The notes below the pieces were generated by a model. It ran no database searches and was not told the DNA's origin. It saw only the letters and a list, made by a program, of their open reading frames with translations. A DNA stretch of 64,000 bases from NCBI RefSeq assembly GCF_022458985.1, contig NC_061771.1, forward strand, positions 15,105,001 through 15,169,000. Reading direction: 5' to 3'. Below, one piece after another: positions 46,749 through 57,988 of the stretch. Within the stretch, counting starts at the first letter, position 1, and every line of letters starts with the position of its first letter. Origin of the DNA: Mugil cephalus (Eukaryota > Chordata > Actinopteri > Mugiliformes > Mugilidae). A program made the translations under genes and the position numbers.

Positions 46749-49700
46749 CATCTTCTCCAGGTTTCAGACCGTACACGAAGCACCGCTGGCTTCATTCAGC
46801 TGCTGCAGAGATGCCCCCACTCTCCTGGTGGATCTCTCGTCAGATTTTCTCACCGGTTTATTCGACTGAAGCGGTCGGCAAATACATTCCAGCCATGTAT
46901 AAACCGTCCTAATTTTGATTTACGCAACTTCCGAGAGAAGTGATTCCGCTCCGTGTTAACACAGAGATTACTTCTGTGTGTTTAACCTTGCGCTGCAGCA
47001 GCGTTCACGCTAACCAGGCAGTGTTTACTCGGTGCGTTGCTAACTCCTATTAAGACTGTAATCATAACTTTTCCATAACATGCACCCAGGCATGCAAGAA
47101 GGAAAATGATTACAGACTTTTCTGAAAGAGGGAAGCGTGTTTGCAGAAAGAGGTCTGTAAGCGAGCACACCCTCGTTCATATGCTCTTATGAACTGCCTG
47201 ACGCTGGATTCGGTGCCACGGGCTGCAGAGTCTATTTGTGTCCGTCCTGACGGTGAACCCTCGACCTCACGTGAGAACAACAACCAGAGTCACAGTACGA
47301 CGGAGCGACTTCCCTGCAACGTGAGCGAGACGGGCGGAGGGGAGGGGAGCAGAGACGAGCCGCTTCCTTTACTTTCACATGTTTTCAAAGCGAGCAGAAC
47401 ACATGGACTCTGTGTTTGTCCTGGGAGGGTGGTGGCGCTGGTGGAGGGAGAAACCTCCCCATGTGTTTGGAGGACGAAAATAACCGGAGGGAGTCGAACT
47501 TTTAGAGTTCACAAGAGCCAAAAACAAAACTGAATGCTTTTTTTTTTTTTTCCACGGCTGACCTCTGAACCTTTTAATCAATTTCACCGTTCGCAGCGTC
47601 ACCAAGAGTCTAAATTCACAGATCTGATAACAAAAAGTTTGAGTGAATAGTGTCAAAGTCTGCGGCTGTTATTTATTCAGCGGTGTAGGTGAACTTTAGC
47701 CGTTGGTGCAATCGTGACGCAAACTCAAAAGAAATAAGACAGCTGCGGATGTTTGATGCTCAGAATATCAGCTGCCTGTTGAAAAAATGTGTTTCTGAGG
47801 AGAAACGACCTCGCAGAGCCCTGACCTAAATCCCACAGGGAACCTTTGGAACGACATGGAAAACTACTACGGACGGCAAACTAATTATGACGACATTGCA
47901 TAAGTGATCTTTTATTATTTTAGACCAAACAAACTTCCTTATGTGGAGCATTCTGCTTTAAAAAATATTTATATACATTTTTAAACCTAAAATAAATGCT
48001 ATTTTGCGATAATTTGTTACGTAATGATGCAAAATGCTGACTAGTTTATGACAAGTGTGACTTATACACCCAAGATTTTTGACTTGTACTATAACCTCCT
48101 GAGACCTGTGCTTTTGTTTGGTGTGCATTTTTAATTTCTCCATTTCTCTTTATTTAGGATTTGTAGGACCTAAGAACTATAAACAATTAAGCATCAAAGT
48201 AGATTTTAGAAAGAATAATGTCCTCATGTATGGACATCGGGATTATTTTATATAACATCATCAATATAAATATTATATCAATATTATAATAAAGTCACTA
48301 ATATGTAATAAAATATAAAACTGTTCATTCTCATGTCTGAACATTGCTGTGCAAAAGCAGAATTGCATATAATGAATTCCCAACCTCCTCTAACTTTCTG
48401 CGATGCCAGTTTCATCTAGTGTTCATTATAGGAACGAACTACTAAACTACGTGGTTACACAAACTCATGCTATAGGACCATGAGGTCACAACACCATATT
48501 AGCAAGTAATGATTATTACATATTTAATCTAATAACTGTTAAATATGTCTTTGGTACAGGACTTTTTCCAGACATCTCGGTAAAATAAATAAATACAATT
48601 TATGGCATTTGAGTAGATAGTTGTGTATCATGTAAATAAATCATGGAATTAATTGTTAGTTTTCATTAATCTGAATATAAATGCTGTCATGCTATTTAAT
48701 CTAGCTCATATAAATAAGTTTAGAACAAACTCAAATTCAGTGCACTTTCATTATTTTTATTATAGATGATCATCCATCTATGATCATCTATGTAGCCTAC
48801 TGTGTGCTCCCACACAAACATTTTACCTGTACTGCCTTAAAAAAAACAAAAAAACAGATCGATCCATTTATTTTTGTTAGATATTCACTACTTTCTAGAG
48901 ACCCTGGACATGAAAACATATTTCTACTGGACTGGCAGAGCTGGAATTCCTGGACAGACATCCGATTTAATTGTGGTATACCGTGAAACACAAAGAGATT
49001 TATCCGGAGCCGATTAGATTAATCTGAATTAATCATCTCAATGTAACAGCGTCCATTTATGTCTTTAGCTTTAAACTGATCACATAATAAGATGTAGGAA
49101 TGTTTCACTTCTTTTTGAAAAGAATTATATTACATGGTTGAGTTCTACTAAAATATAAGATTGTTGCACGCTTGCGTTCAGACAGACGAGTCCTAAGAAA
49201 GTAAGTCAAGGCTCAACTTTGTAATTTTAACCTACTAAAAACACGTGATGTTTGTCTACGAGATGAACTCGTTGAACTGGTCTCCATGTGCTTCTGAATG
49301 CGTAACAAACCACCGTCAGCTATTGATCCAGATCATTCTTACACGGTTGCGAGGGTGTAAAAGCTTAAAGAGCAAACTACGCAGATACGAGTCGTCTCAC
49401 ACAGATCACGTTTCAGTCGACCGGAGCGAAACTCTGTTTAACTATGACAACTACGAGCTCCTTGACTGAAGTGAACCCATTTCAAAGCTTTGCGTCAGCC
49501 TTTAATCGTGGCTGTTCCAGCAGCTGATGATGGCAGCGACGCTCATTAACGCGACAGTTTATGCACAGCAGACGTCAGGGGAAAAGGTGCGCAGATAAAT
49601 ATTCAAAATAACGTGTGCAGGCCTATGTGACGAGCATTGTGTCTGACAGACCGTCTTTCATGTGAGGCTGCAGATCAGCTGACAGTGGAGGAGGGAGGCA

Positions 49701-52700
49701 CGCAACCCCAAGTGCACCGCATGCAATCACAGCTCCTCTCAAACCCATCTCACACATGGCAACCTTCTCAAAGGTTTGGGAACATCAACAATGAAGGTTT
49801 TCTCTGTTCTACGCTCACTCATCGTTGATTTTAATGCCGCACCATGGCAACATGCAGAGAGAGTGACCGTGTTTTCCCTCACGTAAGGTGTGACCACAGA
49901 ACTGCACAAACTACAAGAAAAGACAAGACGATCAAAACTAGTGTAACTAGTATGTGAGGAATACTAGTTACTACATTTTGGTCTTGTTTTCAGATCCTTA
50001 AGAGCAACAGTTTAATTTTATTTTATTATTTAGTCGGAATCAAGGTTAAAAAAATGTAATATGATAGAAAAAAGTTTTAATTAAATTTTTCTATTAATAG
50101 TAGATGAGCTGTTTTTTGTTTTTTTTTTAAAGCTGGGCTCAGACTTCAGGAGTTTTAAAATCGTTACATCTCACACTCCAGATGATTCACAAATCATTTT
50201 TCTCTCCATTCTAAAACTTGAACACGTTACACTTCGAAAATAATATGACAACACACCTGACGATTTAAGTTACGTTCTTGAACCCTATCAGGAGGATGTT
50301 AAAGGCTCCACATACCGTAACCTCACCTCACGGAGCGAACCTACTGATACACACTCTAGCTCGGTATGTGGCAGTGAGGCACCTGCACACTGCCTTGTAA
50401 TCCACCAGTAATGTAATACTTTGCAGTGAATAAAAAAAGAAAAACAGGAAGCTAAACAAGTCTTTTTTTTCGAAGGTGAGACTTAAACTCGCTAGATTGG
50501 TCCTAATCATCATGATTTCAAATTTAAACATTACAAGATAATCGGAGTCAAAGCTCAGTATCGCAAGCGGTCTGGACTGGGTTCCTCGGCAGATTGTCAG
50601 GTTGGATGAATCTGTTGATAAATCAGCCTAAAACTCTTGAAGTGTGAGCCCATCTTGAGCCGATGACAAGAAAACATTTACTGTCCTCCTTAAAAAAAGG
50701 CCACTATAAAAGTTTAAAGTCGTTCTCAAATAAGAACTAGGGTTCACTAAACGACAAATCCGAGACTGAACGAATATTTGAGTCACTGTTCCTCCATAAC
50801 AACAAACGGGGAGAGAGTCACTACCTCAGCTACATAGTCTAGTGTGCGAGGCTCATATATGGCATCATGTGACAGCCCTGGTCGAGGCCTGGGATGGCAG
50901 ATGGATGCCACGCTCCTAACATACTTACCATCACGCTCAGCCTGATGCCAAGTCCTGCAGTGCCATCAGCAAAAGGGCAACAGGACAGAATCACAACAAT
51001 GGCACACAACAGTATGCTGGATTAGCACAACACAACCCTCACCCACAACAAAACCACTTGCAACCTCTAACAGGCGTCCTGTCACTTACACACACCGCTC
51101 GGATCATTATTTTAATTTACTGTTCAATACTCTAGCTCTTACTTTTCTTCTTAACGCTTTAAAACCTGATGTGTCGTCGGAGGAACGTTGGCGCTAGCAC
51201 ATTTTGGATTACCGTAATTATGTTACAGTTTGAGCACCGAAAGCTGAGACGGTATTACGGTAATTTCACGTGCGCCTCTCCTGGTAGGTTATTATTACAC
51301 TCTTAGAACGTGCAATAAATTGTAAATAAGATGTTAGATAGTAAGTAATAGTCAAAATAGTCAGGTAGACACTTTGAGGCTTAGGTGTTAAAGGGTTGAT
51401 AAAGTTAATTATCAAAATGATGTGAATGTGGAAAATCACAAGTTGTTATTGAGGCCGAGGTCAAAGGGATATGCTAACTCTATGTGAAATTTAGTCACTC
51501 GCCGTACTCCCCAGAGTTGGATAAGTGAGAAGAAGCGTCTTTAAAGAGGTCCAGGCATTGTCCTAATCCAGCAGCTGTTAGCTTTAGCTTAGCATAGGTG
51601 CCATAATGTAGTGTTGCCAATAAGCCAGTCAAAAGTGACAAATAAACTCAAGAATTTTCCTAATTCCTTCTTGTGACCTGTACACTCATATGGAGTCTAA
51701 ATGTCAATGCAATTAACACGAAGTCGGGGTTTTCAGATGCTGCGTGGCGTCTTTGAGCCTGGTAGTGGTGCTTTGCCAGAATACAGACTCAAATCTTCTG
51801 TTAATTGTATTGACATTTGTACTCGATGTGAATATACAGGTCACAAGAAGCAATGAGGAGTCTATTTATCACGTTTGGGAACGACTGGCTAATTGGCAAC
51901 ACTACATTACAGCATCTATGCTAAGATAAAGCTAACGGCTAGCCTATGAGGCAAATCCCCTTAAGGACTTTTCCCCAATGTCTTTTTCTTGCTTCTGAAA
52001 TGTGACTTTTGTTGTTTTTGTACGTCACCTATTGGTCGATCAAAAGAAACACCTGAATATCAGCTTTGTATTTTTACTATTTATGTTTATATCTAAACTA
52101 TTTTATATAAAATATGTTATTCGTGAGCTGCATTTTTTCTTTCTTTAGAGAAAACCAACATTTTTACAGCCTGCCCATTTAATTAGCCTGGATAATTTCA
52201 GGTTTTGTATTTTCTTGTTACGGTATTACGCTTCCAGCTGTTTGTCACCGTAGTTGCCATGGTTTCACATCCCTCTGCAGTCACGTGGCATTTCTTAACT
52301 ACAACTGCCTTCAGGCTCCTTTGAGAGCTTAAAATTAACCTGATTCATGCAGGAGTAAATTGAGCCGAGTGGTTTACTTTAGCTCTTTCTTTCAGTTGAC
52401 CCATTAAAGTCATTGTGAAGATATAACAACAAAAAACCTAAACAAGCAGCGGTCCTGAGGAAAGAATGCTCCATTTCCTGTAAACACGTTCTCCTTTCCA
52501 GATATGCCAACAGATAAAATAAATAAACAGTTTTTTTTTTTCCCCCCCTTGCACTTATCTCCTGTGTCCGGTGCAACACACGCATGTGCGTTGCCATGTG
52601 ATGTGCACGTACCCTGGAGGTTGGACAGAGCGTATTCCAGTCCCTTCATGGTCTTCACCTGGTTGCTCTTGAAGCGAGCCAATCCAAACTCCTGGGAAAA

Positions 52701-55700
52701 GACAGAGCAGGAAATGGAAGAGATGACTAAAAAAAAAAAAAAAAAACTAAAAAAAACAACCCACCCAGCAACAGTCCCTCGTTCATCGTCATCAAAACAA
52801 GCCTGGCAACTTTCACATCTAACAATAACAATTTTAAGCGGATGTATTTTAGGCAGTGATTTCACTTCTCTCAAATCTCCTTCTCCTCCTTGTTTTTTTA
52901 TTTTTTGTTTTCACATTGGCTTCTATGACACACGAACTACACTGATAGCATGAATAAGATACGGCAAGAGCTGAAGTCCATACCCATCAGCCATAACATT
53001 ATGACCACCGAGAAGTGAAGTGAATTATCTTCTTAACATAGCACCCATCAGTGCCTTATATTAAGCAGCAATGGATCATTTAATCCTCAAAGTTGATGTG
53101 TTGAAAGCAGGAAAAATGGGCAGTGGGAGGGTCTCAGAAACTTTGGCGAGGGTCCTATTGTGATAGCTAGACGACTGGGTCTGAGCATCTCCCAAACAGC
53201 AGCGCTCGTGTCCTGTCTTCCTGGTCTGCAGTGGTAAAGTATCTAAAGTGGTCCAAGGAAGGAACTGGCATCAGGGTCATTGATGCACGCGGTAAGTGAA
53301 AGCTGTCGTCTGTGGACAGACGAGTCACAGTATCTCAAATAGCTGTCATCACAGTTTGTCCCTGTCCACTGGAAAAGTCTCATTAATCACATTTTCTTTT
53401 TGCAGAAAGAATGTGGCCATTTACGTGGATGTTGCTTTGACATGTACCACGTTCCTAAGCACTGCTGCAGCTCATGTGCAAACTTTAATGTAAATGGTTC
53501 AGGAATGGTTTGAGGAGCACAACAATCAGTTTGAGGTGTTGTCTTGACCTCCAAATTTACCAAATCTCAATCCAGTCAAGCATCTGTGGCTGTGCAGGAC
53601 CTAAAGGATCTGCTTCTGACATCTTAATATTACGGCACAACTTCAGAGGTCTAATGGGGTCAATGTCTGAAAGGGTCGGGGCTGTTTTGGCAGAATAAAG
53701 GAGGAGCTATGCAACATTATATTATACTATATCATACACTGATATTTTATAGCTATATGCTGCCTGTACCTGAATAGGTTTGGAGAAGCCATAAATACTT
53801 GAGGAAATCCACGCCTCCCGTTTCAGCTCTGTGCTTCCCGGCTGCTCCGCTGAGTCTCGGAAGACACAACGCTCCTCCACCGACTAGTTGGGCGAGAGAA
53901 AGATGGCGGAAGGTTTCAGTGAATGATTGTACAATGGAGAAGTTTACTTTTGGCATTTGTACGTTTTATGTCAGCTCTGTTGGTTCTTTATGGTGCCACC
54001 AGAAAACAAGACAAGAAATTAGAATGAATTTGAATCTGTTCGAGTAGAATGAGTTCATTGGATAAATGATCTGATAAAAAGACAGATACAATGAATTCAT
54101 CCTGCTGCGTATGCACCTGAACAGGATTCAAAGGTTCATTACCTCTGAAGTTTAGGCTGAATAAATTAATATATATATATATGTGTGTTCTTTTTGTGTG
54201 TGTGGTGAGTATGAAAAACACTAATTATGGATCACTAGCGGATGGCTCGGCTGGACACTATCAAATAAATTCAGGACCAGCAAAAGTCAAAGTGAATAAA
54301 CTCACAGTCGCATCATGTGTATGTGTTAAACGTAATGTACATTTGCACCGTTGAATTTAATCACTCTAACATTATGATCATGCTGTTGATCTGGATTAAT
54401 CCTCTAAAGTATTACTGCCCTATTTCAGTCCCAGTGGCTGAATGTGTATCCTTTGTCATCCCTTAATCCCATCTGTCGTTACATATGGTACTCTTGTAAA
54501 TGTTTCACAATAACAGCACCGTTAAGGAATTAAGTTTCTTTTTGTCGAGTGAAACAGTCGCAGTTTATCAAATTATTCACATGCACCAACTTTTAAATAG
54601 GGACGCAGATCAAAAAGATGCTTCTTGTTCTGCTGCAAATAAATGGTCACATTATGAAGATATACTGTGTTATGTACTGTACTATACACATTAGCGCTAC
54701 AAAAATGTGTAGACATATTGATTTGAAATATCTCAAGTGCAACTAATGCTATGGCAGAGACCCAGAGAGCCACCACAGCAGCACAAACGCAACCCACAGG
54801 GATCTCAACAAAGAAGGTCTACGAGCTATCTGACCTCTAAACAACCAAACAGCAGCGTCAGTACTTGGACTAGTGAGTTTTGTCTTATTGTATTTCTCTT
54901 AATGTGTCCAAAATTAACGAACTGAAAAAAAAAATAAAACAGGTCATTAAGCCAAAACTAAATGCATGCCATGTGGGAAAGCAATTAATTAATTAAGACA
55001 CTTTACAGGAAATCCCACCTGACGTCTGTCACATACACAAAATAAAACCCACTTTCCTTTACATCTAATTTCTATTTAGTTGTGGATTTTGCTTTTATTT
55101 ATATTGCACTGAATGTTTTATTCTATGATGTCTAACGCATTGCTGTTTTATGTAGGGTGACCTCGGGGAGCCCACAAATAAAATGCATTATTATCATTTA
55201 TCAGCTTAATAATAAATGATTTAGTCCGATGTCACTGAAATTACACAATAAAAGCACCACACTCTGGGGAATAAGGCCTCACCATGAGAGTTGTGTGGTT
55301 GAGGTTCCAGGTGTAAGTGGTCATGCTCCTGTTGACAGGGTCCACGATGGAGTCCTCAACGATGTACACGGAGCGAGACATGCCGGAGGGGAAGAACCGC
55401 TCCGCCCAGCGAGGCATCCGGTTGGTCTTCATCAGGAGGCGTCTGGAGAGGAGCTGGTTTTCCGCCGTTACCTCCCGGTACACGACATCCTCTGTGAGAA
55501 CGTGGGTGCTGGGTGACACACACACACAGACAAGTCAAAAAGATTGTTATAGCTACGTGGGGTCAAGCATTAAGCCATCAATCAAAAGGAAACAATTTGT
55601 CCTCCGACAGTACTATATTTTAGCAACATCTTCCAACTCTCTGATGCTGCTATGCCACATAATACAGAAAAGAGACACCTGACCACTAACATAGGCAAAA

Positions 55701-56062
55701 TGTAGTTTTACTTCTCTGATGCGCTTTCTCAGTTCTCTGTATTAATCATGGCTGAGGGCTCGTTTTCACTGTCTGTCACTTTTCAAAAATGAAACAGTAT
55801 ACATGCAATAATGCAGTAATACGACATTTCAAATGAGAGTCAAAAATGGTCTGTGGAAATGATTCTAACTGTTGTAACTCTGATCTATTGTAACTCTACA
55901 CACAGCACACTGACATGACAAACATGCCCCCTCCTTGATAAAACACTTAAACTTAAAAAGGTTTCAATACCTGAATGGGTTCGGGTACCTCTGCCAGAAA
56001 GCAGAAACCACTTGGTCCCATGCACTCCTGATGTCTGTGCTATTGCAGAAATACTTGACCAT
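46554..56062 (-). CDS. prelid1: PRELI domain-containing protein 1, mitochondrial intermembrane-space lipid transfer protein
   Basis: Five coding exons on the minus strand (56062-55971, 55508-55283, 53883-53770, 52691-52613, 46678-46554) join to 636 nt, 211 aa. Human PRELID1 is about 219 aa. With TRIAP1 it carries phosphatidic acid across the intermembrane space for cardiolipin synthesis and so protects against apoptosis. The PRELI/MSF1 domain spans about residues 1-172: MVKYF..., WDQVVSAFWQRYPNPF, HVLTEDVVYREVT, LLSRRLLMKTNRMPRWAERF, YIVEDSIVDPVNRSMTTYTW, VEERCVF, EAWISSSIYGFSKPIQEFGL. A Lys/Ala-rich helical tail follows (LLRDTVKDASEKAKEAAKTL). PRELID2 and PRELID3 lack the KTNRMPRWAERF block and this tail. 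The fourth intron is 5.9 kb. The gene converges with mxd4. A teleost a/b paralogue label cannot be assigned. Confidence 0.95.
46716..46748. repeat. (AAAG)n microsatellite next to the prelid1 last exon
   Basis: On the minus strand it reads (TTTC)n and lies 38-70 bases upstream of the last-exon acceptor. Confidence 0.95.
48091..48241 (-). mobile_element. Partial second copy of the 1.5-kb dispersed element
   Basis: Read on the minus strand, it shares GTCCATACATGAGGACATT and GAGAAATTAAAAATGCACAC with the element at 1492-1943, and the same GGTCTCAGGAGGTTATA end. It lies within prelid1 intron 4. Confidence 0.5.
51574..51939. repeat. Long imperfect palindrome (foldback element) in prelid1 intron 4
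   Basis: A left arm of about 150 bp (from GCTGTTAGCTTTAGCTTAGC) pairs with the inverse of the right arm (ending GCTAAGATAAAGCTAACGGC). Matching blocks include AATGTAGTGTTGCCAA, AGCCAGTC, CTTCTTGTGACCTGTA and AAATGTCAATRCAATTAACA. The loop is about 70 bp (51725-51794). No coding capacity. Confidence 0.8.
52613..52691 (-). CDS. prelid1: prelid1 coding exon 4
   Basis: These 79 nt encode residues 145-170 plus one base: EFGLARFKSNQVKTMKGLEY then ALSNLQ. The acceptor is cttttcccag|GAG and the donor is CTCCAGG|GTACGT. Confidence 0.94.
52981..53724 (+). mobile_element. Tc1-like transposon fossil D in prelid1 intron 3
   Basis: This is the longest copy, 744 bp, in plus orientation. The 5' terminal repeat is ATCAGCCATAACATTATGAC. 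It goes on through AGTTGATGTGTTGAAAGCAG, TAGACGACTGGGTCTGAGCA, GTGGTCCAAGGAAGGAACTG, GGTTCAGGAATGGTTTGAGG and GGCTGTTTTGGCAG, the order of the family's transposase gene. It has large deletions, stops and frameshifts, and its 3' terminal repeat is gone. It cannot encode a working transposase. Confidence 0.85.
53770..53883 (-). CDS. prelid1: prelid1 coding exon 3
   Basis: These 114 nt, phase 0 on both sides, encode residues 107-144: SVEERCVFRDSAEQPG followed by STELKREAWISSSIYGFSKP. The acceptor is cccaactag|TCG and the donor is ATTCAG|GTACAG. The exon is short, has no internal start codon, and is recognisable only by family alignment and splice sites. Confidence 0.92.
53884..55282 (-). other. 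prelid1: prelid1 intron 2
   Basis: AT-rich, with a short TA/TG run at 54170-54205. No other structure is seen. The adjoining intron 3 (52692-53769) is almost filled by a Tc1-like fossil. Confidence 0.85.
55283..55508 (-). CDS. prelid1: prelid1 coding exon 2
   Basis: These 226 nt encode residues 31-106, the central part of the PRELI fold, from STHVLTEDVVYREV to NLNHTTLM. The acceptor is gtcacccag|C and the donor is CTCATG|GTGAGG. Confidence 0.94.
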
Positions 56063-56116
56063 TTTTCTCTTGATGCTGTGCAGAATGGCCTGAATCTTGA
56101 ACCCTGAGGTCCTTTG
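55971..56116 (-). CDS. prelid1: prelid1 first coding exon (with 54 nt of leader)
   Basis: The coding part is 56062-55971 (residues 1-30 plus two bases of Ser31). The exon probably begins at 56116 after the minus-strand acceptor gttgtcacag. The donor is CATTCAG|GTATTG. The MVKYF start is the family start. Confidence 0.92.
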
Positions 56117-57214
56117 CTGTGACAACACAAAACAATGAAAACCCGGGTGCTGACTCCATCCAAAGTCTGGCACGGCTCCTGCAGAAAGGAAGGGAACCAT
56201 GAACGTCAGGCAAGCATCATGCTTCTGAATACTTTATTAGTCCATGATCCACATAATGTGGCAATGATGTACAAATACATAGACATAACAGCTCACTATT
56301 AATCTTTGCACGTATTTGTTTCGGAGATGAAGTTACACACAGAAATTAGCCATCTGAGATTTTGCTTTATATTCATGATTTGAGCCATTGTAAGTAATGC
56401 GTATCACTGTGTATCAAATGGCATTATAACATTTTGATTATAATATATGACTTATGCAGTCATTTTCTCCCAGTTAGTATTGAGATAAATGATAAGTGGG
56501 TATTTAATTTGCTAGACAATTCAGAAACATTGATTTATTTATTTATTTTAGCGTATCCATGAAACTGACAGTACAGTTGTTGTTTTTTTCTGTTTACATT
56601 AGATCCTGGCACTGTGTCCAAATATCAAACCAGAAGCACATACTTGGTGAAATTAACTAATTCCTGTCCATCATGGAATTAAGTATGTTTTACTGCAGTA
56701 GGCTTTGGAGGACCTCATCAAAGCTCTCAAACCTAATTTCTGTCAAATTACAGTAATATGTAAACATCATTAGCAACATGAATTATCCATATTGGTTTAT
56801 TTCTTCACAACAAACCTATAGACCTTAGATTATAGTCTTATTTCTTCCACCATGACAATGGTAAGTAAATAGAAAACACATGCGTCAGCTTGACGTGTGT
56901 TTATAGCTTGTTCTTGACTCATCTAGTTACAGCTAATTACATTACCTGGGCAGCTAACTGCTAGCTAATTAGCTTGAAGAAACGACATGGCTTATTCAGA
57001 TAGTTCAGTAGCTAACCCATCTAACAGTGACAGTGTTGTTGGTTAAACAATGGGTGTGTTATTTATATTAAAGCTAATCTGTGTCAATGTTTAACATTTG
57101 GCAGGTAGGTTACATAACAACACCGCAACCTTGGCTAGGAAAGTTTAGCTGGAACAGGTGACAGGAAACGAAGTTTCAAACGCTGTGAATCATCCGGAAA
57201 CGACTGTGTCTTAC
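56117..57214 (-). other. prelid1: prelid1 leader intron
   Basis: AT-rich spacer between the non-coding first exon and the start-codon exon. It includes short TTTATTTATTTATTTTA and GCTAGCTAATTAGC type runs. I see no gene in it. Confidence 0.6.
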
Positions 57215-57340
57215 CTGTAGTGACTGTTGATAAAGTGCTATGTTAATAAGTAGCCGCACATTGCTTAATTGTTGCTTCCTATGACATAAAACCCCCTTTA
57301 CACTGGTTAATTACGTCCATCATGCTACAGTGAGGACGGG
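57215..57340 (-). other. prelid1: prelid1 non-coding first exon (5' end approximate)
   Basis: The minus strand carries a near-consensus donor, CACTACAG|GTAAGA, at 57215, which pairs with the acceptor before 56116. The upstream edge is set by promoter-like sequence and is uncertain. Confidence 0.5.
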
Positions 57341-57420
57341 AGACGCTTCCGGTAACACGGAGTGTTTACTGTAATGGAACTTCCTATTGGCGCTTCAAAA
57401 TAAAACTCTCTCTGCCAATC
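57341..57420 (-). promoter_or_regulatory. prelid1: prelid1 promoter
   Basis: An ETS-type core, CCGGAAG on the minus strand (57352-57346), and a CCAAT box (57390-57386) lie just upstream of the proposed first exon. ETS plus CCAAT without TATA fits a housekeeping mitochondrial gene. Confidence 0.45.
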
Positions 57421-57904
57421 TTTCATTTACAGTGTGTGGTTGGTGAGAGATGATAGAGGATTAAGGACAATTAATTACTAATTATACAATTCTTGTTTAA
57501 AAAATAAAATAATCCCTAAGAAGTTCCTAGAATGCGTTGACCTTTCTGCAATAGATAACTCCACTAAAATTCATACCATCTTTATGTATCTAATGTATAT
57601 TCTTCCATCTCTATTTGTTGTACATTTGTTCCTACTCTAATTCTGTACATTTTTTGCTCATATCGTTTTTCTAGTTTTTAATTATTTATTTTATTTTATT
57701 TTTTTTTTATTCTTATTTTATCATTCTTTTTACTTGTGGTTCTTAAGAGTGTGCAACTTCATGTGCAACTAAGCGACTGTGACCAAGCAGTTTCCCCCTG
57801 CGGATCATAAAAGCCTATCTAAGTCTAAGTTCATTAAAACTTTTTATTTCTGTGGAGTGGAGAGCCGCGCTGGATGAAATGGAAACAAATAAAGAATAAC
57901 AAAC
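57421..57904. other. Spacer between prelid1 and the protamine-like gene
   Basis: AT-rich, with a TTTTATTTTATTTT run near 57690. I see no gene in it. Confidence 0.7.
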
Positions 57905-57988
57905 AATTGATGACGTCATCGACCAAGACACGTGACCTAACCGAGGTTTTAAATAGAGGCCATTACACTGAGATGATTTATGGTGACA
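57905..57988 (+). promoter_or_regulatory. Protamine-like gene promoter: cAMP-response element plus TATA-like box
   Basis: A perfect palindromic CRE, TGACGTCA, lies at 57911-57918, and a TATA-like TTTTAAATAG at 57947-57956. Transcription would start near 57978, leaving a leader of about 10-15 nt. CREM acts on such sites in round spermatids, and testis protamine promoters typically combine a CRE with a TATA box. Confidence 0.6.

Larger units (their letters stand above)
46679..52612 (-). other. prelid1: prelid1 intron 4 (5.9 kb)
   Basis: The intron is AT-rich with no coding signal. It holds a short dispersed-repeat copy (48091-48241), a long imperfect palindrome (51574-51939) and an (AAAG)n run (46716-46748). 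Confidence 0.85.

Noticed and set aside
53296..53724. Short open frames that might be read as a small gene inside prelid1 intron 3
   Set aside because: They are frames through the broken Tc1-like fossil; order and wording follow the transposon, with stops and deletions.
55229..55682. Plus-strand open frames of 95 and 121 codons
   Set aside because: Antisense shadows of prelid1 coding exon 2.
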